A stretch of DNA of 64,000 nt, taken from positions 100,849 through 164,848 of the forward strand of contig NZ_QWEQ01000012.1 in the NCBI RefSeq assembly GCF_009936045.1, given 5' to 3'. Positions 44,738 to 53,538 of the stretch are shown here, in pieces (the stretch's first letter is position 1; every line of letters begins with the position of its first letter). Source of the stretch: Emergencia sp. 1XD21-10. GTDB taxonomy: Bacteria; Bacillota; Clostridia; Peptostreptococcales; Anaerovoracaceae. The translations under genes were made by a program, and so were the position numbers. The notes under the pieces are model-generated. The model was not told the DNA's origin, did not search any database, and saw nothing but the letters and a program-made list of their open reading frames with translations.

Positions 44738-46637
44738 AGAACATTTAATCAGCGGAGATATGACACCAGGCAGTGAAATAGCACTGAAAATAGACCAGAC
44801 TCTGACGCAGGACGCAACTGGCACCATGGCTTATCTGGAATTTGAGACCATGGGCATTCCCAGAGTCAGAACGGAGCTTTCTGTTGCCTATATTGACCAT
44901 AACACGTTGCAGTCTGGTTTTGAAAATGCTGACGATCATAGATTCATTCAGTCTATGGCAAAGAAGTACGGCTTGTACTTTTCAAGACCGGGCAACGGCA
45001 TTTGTCATCAGGTGCACCTGGAGCGCTTTGGCAAACCGGGCAAGACTCTGATTGGATCTGACAGCCACACGCCGACAGGCGGAGGTATCGGCATGCTCGC
45101 CATGGGTGCGGGCGGCCTTGATGTGGCAGTTGCTATGGGCGGCGGCGCTTATTATATCACCATGCCAAAGATGTACAAGGTGAATTTGACCGGAAAGCTG
45201 AATCCTTTTGTGACTGCAAAGGATATTAGTCTGGAAATTCTGCGTATTCTGTCCGTAAAGGGCGGCGTAGGCGCCATCATTGAGTGGGCAGGTCCAGGCG
45301 TAGAAACTCTGTCTGTACCGGAAAGAGCTACTATTACCAATATGGGCACAGAACTAGGCGCAACCACATCTATCTTCCCGTCTGATGAGGTAACCCGCGC
45401 ATTTTTGGCGGCGGAGGGCAGAGAAGAAGATTATATGCCTCTTTCCAGCGATTCTGACGCAGTGTACGACCGTATCATCGACATTAATTTGTCTGCGCTG
45501 CAGCCGATGATTGCATGTCCTCACAGTCCGGATAATGTAGTGCCGGTACATACTCTGAAAGGTACCAAGGTGGATCAGGTCTGCATTGGCTCCTGCACTA
45601 ACTCTTCACTGTATGACATGCTGAAAGTGGCTGCTATGCTGAAAGGCAAGACTATCAAACCGGAGGTAAGTCTGTCTATTTCACCAGGCTCCAAGCAGGT
45701 GCTGACAATGTTGGCTGACTGCGGCGCTTTGTCGGATATTTTAGCCAGCGGTGCAAGAGTACTGGAGTGTGCCTGCGGACCATGTATCGGCATGGGATTT
45801 TCGCCAAATTCCGGCGGCGTATCTCTTAGAACTTTTAATAGAAACTTTGAAGGGCGTTCCGGCACAGCCGATGGAAAAGTATATCTGGTTTCTCCGGAAA
45901 CCGCCGTTGCAGCGGCACTGACCGGCGAGATTACAGATCCTATGCTTCTTGGGGAGATGCCGGAAGTTGTTATGCCGGATGCCTTTAAAATTGATGATAG
46001 TGCGATTATTGCACCTGCACCAGTTGAGGAGGCAAAGGAACTTCCGATTCTACGAGGACCGAACATCAAGGCTTTTCCAAGCAGCAAACCTCAGGAGGAC
46101 AGTCTGGAAGCAGAGTTGGTGCTTAAAGTTAGCGATAACATCACCACAGACCACATTATGCCGGCAGGCGCAAAGATTCTGCCGTACCGCTCCAACATTC
46201 CGCACCTGTCTCAGTACTGCTTCGGTGTGTGCGATGAAACCTTCCCGGAAAGAGCAAAGGCGGCGGGAGAGAGTATCATCGTAGGCGGAAACAACTATGG
46301 GCAGGGTTCTTCCAGAGAGCATGCTGCGCTGGTTCCACTTTATCTGGGGGTTCGCACTGTCATTACTAAGAGTTTTGCTCGAATTCACGCTGCGAATCTC
46401 ATTAATGCCGGTATTATGCCGCTGACCTTTCAAAATCCTGAGGATTACGATAAAGTGTCTCAAGGGGATAAGCTGAAACTTTCGGATATCTATGCAGGTA
46501 TGGACAGCGGAAAGATTACACTGACGAACCTGTCTACCGGTGAGGAAATTCCGCTGGAATGCAATTTTACACAGAGACAGAAAGAAATTCTAAAGGCAGG
46601 GAGCCTTTTGAAATACGTAGCAAAAGAGGGAAAATAA
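44706..46637 (+). CDS. Aconitate hydratase
   Basis: This 643-residue enzyme isomerises citrate to isocitrate. The 4Fe-4S cysteines are in CIGSCTNSS (about 295) and CACGPCIGMG (about 358). Active-site segments: SDSHTPTGGGIGMLAMG (about 119), and the swivel domain (about 465-643) with SDNITTDHIMPAG and GGNNYGQGSSREHAAL. The length is that of the mitochondrial-like AcnA group without insert. GGAGGT lies 11 bases before the ATG, within the end of the GntR gene. It is followed by isocitrate dehydrogenase after one base. Confidence 0.93.
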   Translation: MGLTIAQKIIKEHLISGDMTPGSEIALKIDQTLTQDATGTMAYLEFETMGIPRVRTELSVAYIDHNTLQSGFENADDHRFIQSMAKKYGLYFSRPGNGICHQVHLERFGKPGKTLIGSDSHTPTGGGIGMLAMGAGGLDVAVAMGGGAYYITMPKMYKVNLTGKLNPFVTAKDISLEILRILSVKGGVGAIIEWAGPGVETLSVPERATITNMGTELGATTSIFPSDEVTRAFLAAEGREEDYMPLSSDSDAVYDRIIDINLSALQPMIACPHSPDNVVPVHTLKGTKVDQVCIGSCTNSSLYDMLKVAAMLKGKTIKPEVSLSISPGSKQVLTMLADCGALSDILASGARVLECACGPCIGMGFSPNSGGVSLRTFNRNFEGRSGTADGKVYLVSPETAVAAALTGEITDPMLLGEMPEVVMPDAFKIDDSAIIAPAPVEEAKELPILRGPNIKAFPSSKPQEDSLEAELVLKVSDNITTDHIMPAGAKILPYRSNIPHLSQYCFGVCDETFPERAKAAGESIIVGGNNYGQGSSREHAALVPLYLGVRTVITKSFARIHAANLINAGIMPLTFQNPEDYDKVSQGDKLKLSDIYAGMDSGKITLTNLSTGEEIPLECNFTQRQKEILKAGSLLKYVAKEGK

Positions 46638-46638
46638 G

Positions 46639-47778
46639 ATGGATACATATATTGAAAAAGCCTGCGAGCAGTTTCGTACACTGCTTTTGGAACAGCTTGC
46701 GCGAACAGAAAAAATGGAAACCAGCAGTGTACCTAAGGATTTTACGTCTATGGAGAAAATAACCATTGGCATTGTTGGTGGTGATGGAATAGGACCTATT
46801 ATCATGGAGCAGGCAGATAGACTTCTGAACAAGGTGCTGGCTGAGGAAATCGCAGAAGGACGTATTGTGCTGAAAAAAATTGACGGCCTGACTATTGAGA
46901 ACAGAATGGCTCTTGGAAAAGCTGTGCCGGAAGATGTCCTTGCAGAAATTAAATCCTGCGATGTGCTGCTCAAAGGACCGACTACTACACCAAAGGGCGG
47001 CACTTTGGAAAGTGCCAATGTTACTCTTCGCAGAGAATTAGATTTATATGCTAACGTTCGCCCAGTGCAAGTACCAGAAGAAGGGATTGACTGGATTTTC
47101 TACAGAGAAAATACGGAGGGCGAGTACGTTTTGGGAAGCCGGGGCGTTGAAGTGCCTGGCAAGCTTTCGATGGATTTTAAAGTAACTACAGAGCCTGGAA
47201 CCCGCAGAATTGCAAAGGCTGCCTTTGAATATGCCAAGGCAAATGGAAAAGACCGTGTAGCAATTGTGACCAAGGCAAATATCATGAAAAAGACGGACGG
47301 CAATTTTACTAGAATATGTCATGAGGTGGCGGCAGAATATCCAGGCATCAAAGCGGACGACTGGTACATCGATATTATGACTGCTAACTTAGTGAACAAG
47401 GATATCAGAAATCAGTTTCAGGTATTTGTGCTGCCAAATCTTTACGGTGACATCATCACCGATGAAGCAGCAGAAATTCAAGGAGGCGTAGGTACTGCAG
47501 GAAGCGCAAATATGGGCGACCAATATGCTATGTTTGAAGCTATTCATGGCAGCGCACCGAGAATGATAGAGGAGGGTCTTGGCGATTATGCCAATCCGTC
47601 CAGTATTTTCAAGGCTGCAGAAATGATGATTCGGCACATCGGATTGACAGCTAAGGCAGACAGGCTGGCAGCCGTACTGGAAGAATGCAGCGAAAAAGAG
47701 AAGAAAGTAGTGGTAACTGGCTTTGCTTCTGGGGCTACCTGCAAAGAGTTTGCCGATTACGTCATGAGCAAGCTGTAA
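46639..47778 (+). CDS. NAD-type isocitrate dehydrogenase
   Basis: The protein has 379 residues with a 35-residue N-terminal helix not found in the core family. Core motifs: IGIVGGDGIGPIIMEQ (about 48), NVTLRRELDLYANVRPV (about 128), YRENTEGEY (about 155), NLYGDIITDEAAEIQGG (about 268) and HGSAPRM. The isopropylmalate dehydrogenase family uses similar motifs, but leucine genes are absent and aconitase is adjacent, so isocitrate is the likely substrate. It completes the citrate-to-2-oxoglutarate set. Confidence 0.85.
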   Translation: MDTYIEKACEQFRTLLLEQLARTEKMETSSVPKDFTSMEKITIGIVGGDGIGPIIMEQADRLLNKVLAEEIAEGRIVLKKIDGLTIENRMALGKAVPEDVLAEIKSCDVLLKGPTTTPKGGTLESANVTLRRELDLYANVRPVQVPEEGIDWIFYRENTEGEYVLGSRGVEVPGKLSMDFKVTTEPGTRRIAKAAFEYAKANGKDRVAIVTKANIMKKTDGNFTRICHEVAAEYPGIKADDWYIDIMTANLVNKDIRNQFQVFVLPNLYGDIITDEAAEIQGGVGTAGSANMGDQYAMFEAIHGSAPRMIEEGLGDYANPSSIFKAAEMMIRHIGLTAKADRLAAVLEECSEKEKKVVVTGFASGATCKEFADYVMSKL

Positions 47779-47863
47779 AATATCTTGCAAAATTCTTATA
47801 AACGTTTTAAAATATAGTGAAATAAAATAATGAAAATGACGAAACACGATATGGAGAAACGGA

Positions 47864-48385
47864 ATGGAAGAATTAAAGCTATTTAAAGAGCAGCTAAAGA
47901 ATATGCGTCCTGAGGGCTGGGACCAGATTCCGGATATTGATCTTTATATGGATCAGGTCATCAGCTATATGAGCAGGCAACATATCGGGCTTGAGCCTTT
48001 AGGCGATGAGAGTTTGACTGCAGCTATGATTAATAATTATGTGAAACATGGGCTGCTTCCAAGGGCAAAGGGAAAGCGGTACAGCAGAGAACATCTTGCC
48101 TATCTGACGGCAATCTGTCTTTTAAAACAGGTGCTCAGTGTCAGTGAGACGGGAGCCCTTTTGGAGAAGGAGATGGAGCACAGCGATATCCGAACATTTT
48201 ACGACCAATATCTTGAGATTTTAGATGAAACTTTTACGGAGACAGCAAGCAGGCTTTGCGAAGAAGAAAGCAAGGAAAGTCTTGCTGAGCTGGCACTGAC
48301 CATGGCGGTAGAAAGCTATGCAAAAATGCTGGCATGTAAAAAGATTCTGAAGGAGATTGCTCCTGCACCTGAAGCGAAAAAATAG
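47864..48385 (+). CDS. DUF1836 family protein
   Basis: The protein has 173 residues and is the second DUF1836 member in the window (the first is at 8509). QIPDIDLYMDQVISYM and MINNYVKHGLLPRAKGKRYSRE match motifs of the first. The HTH-like centre suggests DNA binding; this is inferred. It has a weak GGAG site before the ATG. It is separated by 60 bases from the spore-coat genes and may be transcribed with them. Confidence 0.8.
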   Translation: MEELKLFKEQLKNMRPEGWDQIPDIDLYMDQVISYMSRQHIGLEPLGDESLTAAMINNYVKHGLLPRAKGKRYSREHLAYLTAICLLKQVLSVSETGALLEKEMEHSDIRTFYDQYLEILDETFTETASRLCEEESKESLAELALTMAVESYAKMLACKKILKEIAPAPEAKK

Positions 48386-48445
48386 TCACAAAAGAAGAAT
48401 CCCTGACATAGTATAAAGTATCTTACTGTGAAAGGGGTTTTTCTT

Positions 48446-48841
48446 TTGAATAAAATGGAGCCTTATATTGGTATGCCGATTATTTTAGGCGAATCGGACC
48501 TTTGCGGCACTTGTGACTGCGATAAACCGGCTTGCGATGAAACGCCGCCGACGCCGCCGCAGGGACCTGTTGCGCCATCACCACAACCACCGCAGCCGTC
48601 AGAGCCGTCACAGCCATCGAGACCGCCGCAGACATCTGCATGTATGCCATGTCTGTACGATGACAGCTGTCAGAACTGCAGTGTGCAGCCGCCGCAGCAG
48701 AAAATGATGCTTGCTATGGCATATGTGCCTTGGCAGAGATGGCAGAATCCGTATGAATACGAAGAGGGTCTGAAGGCAGGAACGATTTTCCCTGACCTGA
48801 ATTTACCGTTTCTGGGCGCACAGGGAGGTATGAGAAGATGA
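48446..48841 (+). CDS. cotJA: Spore coat protein CotJA with Cys/Pro-rich N-terminal extension
   Basis: I chose TTG at 48446, because AAAGGGG ends 8 bases upstream; the next ATG is at 48455. The product has 131 residues. The C-terminal 45 residues (AYVPWQRWQNPYEYEEGLKA) are CotJA. The first 85 hold seven or more cysteines (CGTCDCDKPAC and CMPCLYDDSCQNC) around a proline-rich spacer, much longer than the usual CotJA. Disulfide crosslinking or metal binding in the coat is inferred. It overlaps cotJB as ATGA. Confidence 0.85.
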   Translation: MNKMEPYIGMPIILGESDLCGTCDCDKPACDETPPTPPQGPVAPSPQPPQPSEPSQPSRPPQTSACMPCLYDDSCQNCSVQPPQQKMMLAMAYVPWQRWQNPYEYEEGLKAGTIFPDLNLPFLGAQGGMRR

Positions 48842-49086
48842 CGAGAGAAGAAGCAATGAGACAGGTGCAGATGTATGACTTTGCACTGATTGATACAGGA
48901 CTGTTCCTTGATACCCACCCGACCAACAGGGAAGCACTGGATTTTTATGCGAGTACAAGAATGCGGTATCTGCAGGCTGTGGAAGAGTATGAGCAGCAGT
49001 TTGGTCCTTTGACTGCGCAGGATACCAACACCGATAACGGCTGGGCATGGGTAGAAACACCTTGGCCGTGGGAAATGGAGGATTAG
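48838..49086 (+). CDS. cotJB: Spore coat protein CotJB
   Basis: The protein has 82 residues. It starts at an ATGA overlap with cotJA and carries the family segment QVQMYDFALIDTGLFLDTHP, ending with aromatic residues (WAWVETPWPWE). CotJB works with CotJA and CotJC in the inner coat of spores. GGGAGG (48826) lies upstream. Confidence 0.92.
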   Translation: MTREEAMRQVQMYDFALIDTGLFLDTHPTNREALDFYASTRMRYLQAVEEYEQQFGPLTAQDTNTDNGWAWVETPWPWEMED

Positions 49087-49087
49087 T

Positions 49088-49687
49088 ATGTGGACTTATG
49101 AGAAGAAATTAGAATACCCTGTAAAAATCAAAAATCCAAATCCGGCCATGGCGAAGTTTATTATCAGCCAATATGGCGGACCCGATGGTGAAATCGCTGC
49201 GTCGCTCAGATATCTGTCCCAGCGTTACTCTATGCCGTACAGAAAAGTTGCAGCGGTGCTTACCGACATCGGCAGTGAAGAAATCGGGCATTATGAAATG
49301 GTAGCCACTATTGTGCATCAGCTGACCAAGAATATGACCATGGATCAGATAAAAGAAGCTGGATTTCAGGAATATTTCGTAGACCATACTTCTGGCGTTT
49401 ATGCCCAGGCAGCGGCAGGATTCCCTTTTGATGCATTGTGCTTTGCATCAAAGGGTGATGCCATTACGGATTTACATGAAGATATGGCGGCAGAACAGAA
49501 AGCCAGAACAACTTATGACAATATCCTGAGAATGGTAGATGATCCTGACGTACTGGATCCAATTCGTTTCCTGCGCCAGAGAGAAATTGTACATTATCAG
49601 CGGTTCGGTGAAGCGCTGAGAATTGTTCAGGATAATCTGGATTCTAAAAATTTCTATGCAATTAATCCGGAGTTTGATTTGAGATAG
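49088..49687 (+). CDS. cotJC: Spore coat protein CotJC, manganese catalase family
   Basis: The protein has 199 residues of the ferritin-like dimanganese fold: SLRYLSQRYSMPYRKVAAVL, EEIGHYEMVATIVHQL (Glu and His ligands, about 70), DLHEDMAAEQKARTTYD (about 135) and LRQREIVHYQRFGEAL (about 168). The four-helix bundle is complete. It may break down peroxide in the spore coat; the catalytic role of CotJC is inferred from the family. It directly follows cotJB. Confidence 0.93.
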   Translation: MWTYEKKLEYPVKIKNPNPAMAKFIISQYGGPDGEIAASLRYLSQRYSMPYRKVAAVLTDIGSEEIGHYEMVATIVHQLTKNMTMDQIKEAGFQEYFVDHTSGVYAQAAAGFPFDALCFASKGDAITDLHEDMAAEQKARTTYDNILRMVDDPDVLDPIRFLRQREIVHYQRFGEALRIVQDNLDSKNFYAINPEFDLR

Positions 49688-49714
49688 GAAAGCTGTAAAA
49701 GTAAATATGTATTG

Positions 49715-49750
49715 AAACAGCGCACCCGGCGATAATTGGGTGCGCTGTTT
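49715..49750 (+). terminator. Hairpin after cotJC
   Basis: A perfect 13-bp stem (AAACAGCGCACCC at 49715-49727 with GGGTGCGCTGTTT at 49738-49750) but only three T follow, so it may act as a bidirectional or weak terminator. Confidence 0.7.
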
Positions 49751-49814
49751 AAGTATGAAAATCCAATGTTCTTGACATTTTACGCTCTTTAGGCATTTTA
49801 TGCTCTTACTCTAG

Positions 49815-49861
49815 TTGCTGTAATTTTTGCTGTTGAATTTTACAGCAAAATAGTGTATGAT
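49815..49861 (+). promoter_or_regulatory. Toxin-antitoxin promoter with operator
   Basis: TTGAAT (49833-49838), 17-base spacer, TATGAT (49856-49861). TTGCTGTAA (49815-49823) and TTACAGCAA (49840-49848) are perfect inverted repeats that flank and cover the -35 box. Upstream, ATTTTACGCTCTT and ATTTTATGCTCTT repeat directly. Autoregulation by the antitoxin is expected. Confidence 0.7.
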
Positions 49862-49887
49862 GAAAGCGATGAAAGGAGCTGATTTAT

Positions 49888-50148
49888 ATGCCAAATATTA
49901 AACCGATTTCCGACTTGCGAAACTACAGTGAAGTACTGCGAGACGTTTCGGTTGGCGCGCCTGTTTTTCTTACCAAAAATGGCAGAGGCCGCTATGCGAT
50001 TGTGGATATGCGGGACTTTGAAAAAATGCAGGCAACCATAGCTTTGATGAACGAGCTTGCGCGGGGTAAGAATTCGGGAGAGGAAAAGGGATGGCTTTCG
50101 GCCGATGATGTGAAAGCACATTTCAAGATGAGAGCAAATGGGAAATAA
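49888..50148 (+). CDS. Phd/YefM-family antitoxin
   Basis: The protein has 86 residues. The N-terminal DNA-binding half has the Phd fold pattern (PISDLRNYSEVLRDV, then VFLTKNGRGRYAIVDMRDFEKM). The C-terminal helix would cover the toxin. It overlaps the toxin gene by 11 bases. AAAGGAGC lies before the ATG. Confidence 0.88.
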   Translation: MPNIKPISDLRNYSEVLRDVSVGAPVFLTKNGRGRYAIVDMRDFEKMQATIALMNELARGKNSGEEKGWLSADDVKAHFKMRANGK

Positions 50149-50470
50149 ACTGCACTATTCACCAGAAGCATTGAAAGATCTTGATGAGATTTGGGATTAT
50201 ATCAGTTTTGATTTATGTAGCGTGGATGCGGCAGCAAAAACGGTTGATAAAATTATTAATAAAGTGAGTAGGTTAGAGGACTTTGCAGAAATTGGCGCAT
50301 CTTTGTCATCTATCATTGATACAGAAAGTGAATACCGTTTTTTAGTAATCGGCATGTATTTAATCTTTTATCGCATTTCAGGGCAGGACATTTACATTGA
50401 CCGTATTTTATATGCACGGCGGAATTATATGCGAATCCTATTTCCTGACGAAGAAAACTCAGACATGTGA
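50138..50470 (+). CDS. RelE/ParE-family toxin
   Basis: The protein has 110 residues with the RelE/ParE pattern: LHYSPEALKDLDEIWDYI at the start and YRFLVIGMYLIFYRISGQDIYIDRILYARRNY near the C-terminus. Members cut mRNA on the ribosome (RelE) or poison gyrase (ParE); the basic residues alone do not decide which. It is expressed with its antitoxin. Confidence 0.88.
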   Translation: MGNKLHYSPEALKDLDEIWDYISFDLCSVDAAAKTVDKIINKVSRLEDFAEIGASLSSIIDTESEYRFLVIGMYLIFYRISGQDIYIDRILYARRNYMRILFPDEENSDM

Positions 50471-50625
50471 AATACGTTAGATAGACTGAAACCACTGTAC
50501 AACTTCAAAGCGGGAGAATGATGTAATAAAAAATACAAAACAGTATTGATGATTTTGATGAAACAGGTTATATTGTTTTAGAGGTCTGAGAGATTGACTA
50601 TTTTATTTTACACGGAGGAAAAAAC

Positions 50626-51072
50626 ATGAAATTTGTAATTCAGCGTGTCACGGAGGCGGCGGTGACTATAGATAATCAGATAAAGGGAAAAATTGACAAA
50701 GGGTTTCTGGTGCTAATCGGCGTAGGGAAAGAAGATACCAAAGAAATTGCGGACAAGTACATCAAGAAACTACTGGGGCTTCGAATCTTCGAAGACGAAA
50801 ACGGCAAGACCAATTTGTCTCTTGCCGATGTAGACGGTCAGCTTTTGCTCATATCCCAGTTCACCCTTTACGCAAACTGCAAAAAGGGCAACCGCCCCAG
50901 CTTTGTGGACGCCGGCGCACCGGCGGAAGCCGAAGCCCTTTACGACTACATTGTGGAAGAATGCAGAAAGGTCGTGCCGGTGGTGGAAACCGGAGAATTC
51001 GGCGCAGAGATGAAAGTATCCCTGCTCAACGACGGTCCTTTTACTATTATTCTTGACGAGGCGATTTTATAA
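50626..51072 (+). CDS. dtd: D-aminoacyl-tRNA deacylase
   Basis: This 148-residue enzyme frees tRNA from mischarged D-amino acids. Motifs: [13 protein letters not shown] at the N-terminus, [17 protein letters not shown] (about 77-93, with the SQFTL hallmark) and a conserved C-terminal [18 protein letters not shown], the Gly-cisPro type region being NDGPF. Length is typical. GGAGG precedes the ATG. relA and the histidyl-tRNA synthetase, common neighbours, are not here. Confidence 0.95.
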   Translation: MKFVIQRVTEAAVTIDNQIKGKIDKGFLVLIGVGKEDTKEIADKYIKKLLGLRIFEDENGKTNLSLADVDGQLLLISQFTLYANCKKGNRPSFVDAGAPAEAEALYDYIVEECRKVVPVVETGEFGAEMKVSLLNDGPFTIILDEAIL

Positions 51073-51379
51073 GAGGTTCATTCGATTCAGGTGCGCCGGA
51101 CAAACTGTCTTCTTTCTTTACAAGGAAGAAGACGGTGATGAAAAAAGAAAAGATCTGAGGCATATCACCAGATAGTTGTTTTCTGACTGTGGAAAAATGA
51201 TGATTTATATGTTTTTTAGATAAATTGAAGCTAAGGGCTGCTTTTAATTCGCTGCGAAAATTTTGCGTATTTTAGGATTTTTTTATGTGAGACAAATGGT
51301 GATTTTCCATAACGCGAGAATTTATTTCAGGCGTTAGGCAGAATAGCAGAAGAAGTGAATAGAAATGGAGGGAGAAAGC
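51073..51379. other. Intergenic stretch without a gene
   Basis: I see no coding frame. GTCTTCTTTCTT (51107-51118) and AAGGAAGAAGAC (51122-51133) form a near-perfect hairpin without a T tail, which may mark the end of dtd transcripts. The remainder is AT-rich. Confidence 0.5.
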
Positions 51380-51601
51380 ATGACATTCAAACAATTATTT
51401 TTCCGGCTGTACGATAGAAAAATCACCTCCGGTGAGATGTCTTTCGGACAGACCGGTATCAGAAAAGACCAGTTTACAAAGCTCTGCACAGAAGACGGTT
51501 TTGTCTTTTCAAAAGAGGAGCTGACGGATATTTGCCGGAGAATGGGAGCTAGCGAAGAGGAAAGAGAGGCTCTTTTTGAAGCGGCAAGTCGGTTTTGGTA
51601 G
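51380..51601 (+). CDS. Small soluble protein of unknown function
   Basis: The protein has 73 residues from the ATG at 51380, with GGAGGGAG 6 bases upstream. It is mixed charged (FKQLFFRLYDRKITSGEMSF, then FSKEELTDICRRMG) and probably helical, with a pattern resembling small two-helix regulators. No family recognised. It lies 124 bases before the ABC importer. Confidence 0.55.
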   Translation: MTFKQLFFRLYDRKITSGEMSFGQTGIRKDQFTKLCTEDGFVFSKEELTDICRRMGASEEEREALFEAASRFW

Positions 51602-51724
51602 AATTTTTTCTATCTTTTGGAGAATTTCGAGTAGTTGACTTAGTCCTATTGATTTTTTTGAAAAGTCATAGTACCATCACTTGTAGTTGATGAAGTCTAA
51701 TAAAGAAACAGAGAGGAACAAGTG

Positions 51725-52792
51725 ATGAAAAAGAAAATATTATCTGTGATTCTTTGCCTGGCAATGATTTGCTCTGCACTGGCTTTAACAGCGTGCGGAA
51801 GCGATGAAGGCGAGAAGATTGGTGAAGCAGAAGAAGTTGTAACCTTGAAGGTCGGCATGATTGGTAAGGACATTAAAACTGCTTGCATTATAATTGCAGA
51901 GGAGCTGGGATATTTTGACGAAGCCGGTATTGATGTGCAGTTTGAGAAGATTAATTCTCTGCCGGACGGTCTGACTGCTGTCAGCATGGATAAACTGGAT
52001 ATTTTACCGTTTGGTTCAATTCCTAGCTGTTCATTTATTTCTCAGGGTACTGATGTTGTTATCTTTGGCGGAACCATTTCTGAGGGCAGCGAAGGTATCG
52101 TAAAGGGTGACGAGAAGTATACAGAGCTTTCTCAGTTTGAAGGAAAGAAATTCGGCTGTTTCAGAATGGAAACCGGTCATATGATTATGAAAGGTCTTCT
52201 CAGAGAAGCAGGGGTTAATGCAGAGTTTATCTATTTGGATTCTTCCCAGTCTATCGTTGAAGCGGTGAACAAAGGTGAAGTGGATATTGGTATGGTAAAC
52301 AGCGGTTACGGTTATGTTGCAGAACAGACCGGCGCACATATTGGTTTCCAGGTGGGTGACTTTGAAAGTGATTTCCCTTGCTGCAGACAGACTACATCAA
52401 GAACAGCAATCGAAACCAAGAGAGATGCGCTGGTAAGGTTTGAAATGGCTGCGCTGAGGGGATACGCCACTTTCTTAAACGATAAAGAAGCCAGCATTGA
52501 AGCATTGGTTAAATATTCCGGACAGGATGCCGCCTATGTAGAGGCGATTATGTACGGCACTGACGCATATAAGAATGCCATGAAGGTATCTCTTGATCCG
52601 AACAAGAAAAAAGTAGCTGATTTCTATGAAGTTATGAAAGCTAACGGTGATATCGATGCAAATACTCAGTACGATATCAACGATTACATCGATACGTCCA
52701 TCTATGAGGACGCGTTGAAATACCTCATTGCCGAGGGTGAAAACAAAGACATCTATGAAACATTACTAGAAGAATTTGAGGCGAATAACTAA
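51725..52792 (+). CDS. ABC transporter substrate-binding lipoprotein (NMT1/SsuA-like)
   Basis: The protein has 355 residues from the ATG at 51725, after GAGAGGAAC. The lipobox LALTACG places the lipidated cysteine near residue 24. The fold is that of SsuA/TauA/NMT1 proteins (KVGMIGKDIKTACIIIAEEL, LPDGLTAVSMDKLDILPFGS, GEVDIGMVNSGYGYVAEQ). These proteins bind sulfonates, taurine, nitrate, bicarbonate or thiamine precursors. No biosynthetic gene nearby narrows the choice. It heads a three-gene importer. Confidence 0.85.
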   Translation: MKKKILSVILCLAMICSALALTACGSDEGEKIGEAEEVVTLKVGMIGKDIKTACIIIAEELGYFDEAGIDVQFEKINSLPDGLTAVSMDKLDILPFGSIPSCSFISQGTDVVIFGGTISEGSEGIVKGDEKYTELSQFEGKKFGCFRMETGHMIMKGLLREAGVNAEFIYLDSSQSIVEAVNKGEVDIGMVNSGYGYVAEQTGAHIGFQVGDFESDFPCCRQTTSRTAIETKRDALVRFEMAALRGYATFLNDKEASIEALVKYSGQDAAYVEAIMYGTDAYKNAMKVSLDPNKKKVADFYEVMKANGDIDANTQYDINDYIDTSIYEDALKYLIAEGENKDIYETLLEEFEANN

Positions 52793-52794
52793 TT

Positions 52795-53538
52795 ATGATA
52801 AGATTTGAACACGTGGATTTTACTTATCCTGGGGGAGACAGTAAAGTGCTCAGCGATCTTTGCCTAGATATAAAAGACGGGGAGTTCCTCTGCGTAATCG
52901 GACACTCCGGATGTGGAAAGTCGACCCTGCTGCGTCTTGCAGCAGGGCTGGACCGGCCGCAGACAGGCAAAATTTATATAGATGAAAAAGAACTAGCCGG
53001 TCCGTCAGCGGACCGGACTATTGTCTTTCAGCAGTATTCTTTGTTTCCGTGGATGACAGTGAAGAAAAATGTTCTCTTTGCCATGAAAAAAACGGATCGT
53101 TTTTCTAAGGAAGAGATGGAGCAGAGAGCAGTCTATTTTCTGGAAAAGGCAGGGCTGGCAGATGCAGTAGATAAATACCCTTACCAGCTTTCTGGCGGCA
53201 TGCGTCAGAGAACAGCCATTGCAAGAGCTCTGGCAATGGATTCACCTTTTCTGCTTTTAGACGAGCCTTTTGGGGCGCTGGATACCAAGATCAGAAAAGA
53301 GCTGCAGCAGCTTTTGCACCAGCTATGGGAAAACGGTGAGGAAAAAAAGACCGTCATTTTTGTGACCCATGATTTAGAGGAAGCTATGATTATGGCTAGC
53401 CGTATCGTGTTTATCAAAGATGGCAAAGTGGCGCAGGAAAAATACATCGACAGCCAGATCAACAGCTGCTGTTGTGACGAACTGGGACAGGTGGACTGTT
53501 TGAGCCTGAAAGCGGAGCTTGCGAGGTGGTACGAATGA
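52795..53538 (+). CDS. ABC transporter ATP-binding protein (SsuB/TauB-like)
   Basis: The protein has 247 residues with Walker [12 protein letters not shown] (about 37), Q-loop FQQYSLFPW (about 78), signature [15 protein letters not shown] (about 132), Walker [12 protein letters not shown] (about 154) and the H-loop THDLEEA. It pairs with the permease at 53535, whose start overlaps the stop as ATGA. The C-terminal Cys stretch [11 protein letters not shown] is unusual for this family. Confidence 0.93.
   Translation: MIRFEHVDFTYPGGDSKVLSDLCLDIKDGEFLCVIGHSGCGKSTLLRLAAGLDRPQTGKIYIDEKELAGPSADRTIVFQQYSLFPWMTVKKNVLFAMKKTDRFSKEEMEQRAVYFLEKAGLADAVDKYPYQLSGGMRQRTAIARALAMDSPFLLLDEPFGALDTKIRKELQQLLHQLWENGEEKKTVIFVTHDLEEAMIMASRIVFIKDGKVAQEKYIDSQINSCCCDELGQVDCLSLKAELARWYE

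Noticed and set aside
51602..51724. Riboswitch before the ABC importer
   Set aside because: The region is short and AT-rich. I could not find a conserved thiamine, cobalamin or other aptamer pattern.
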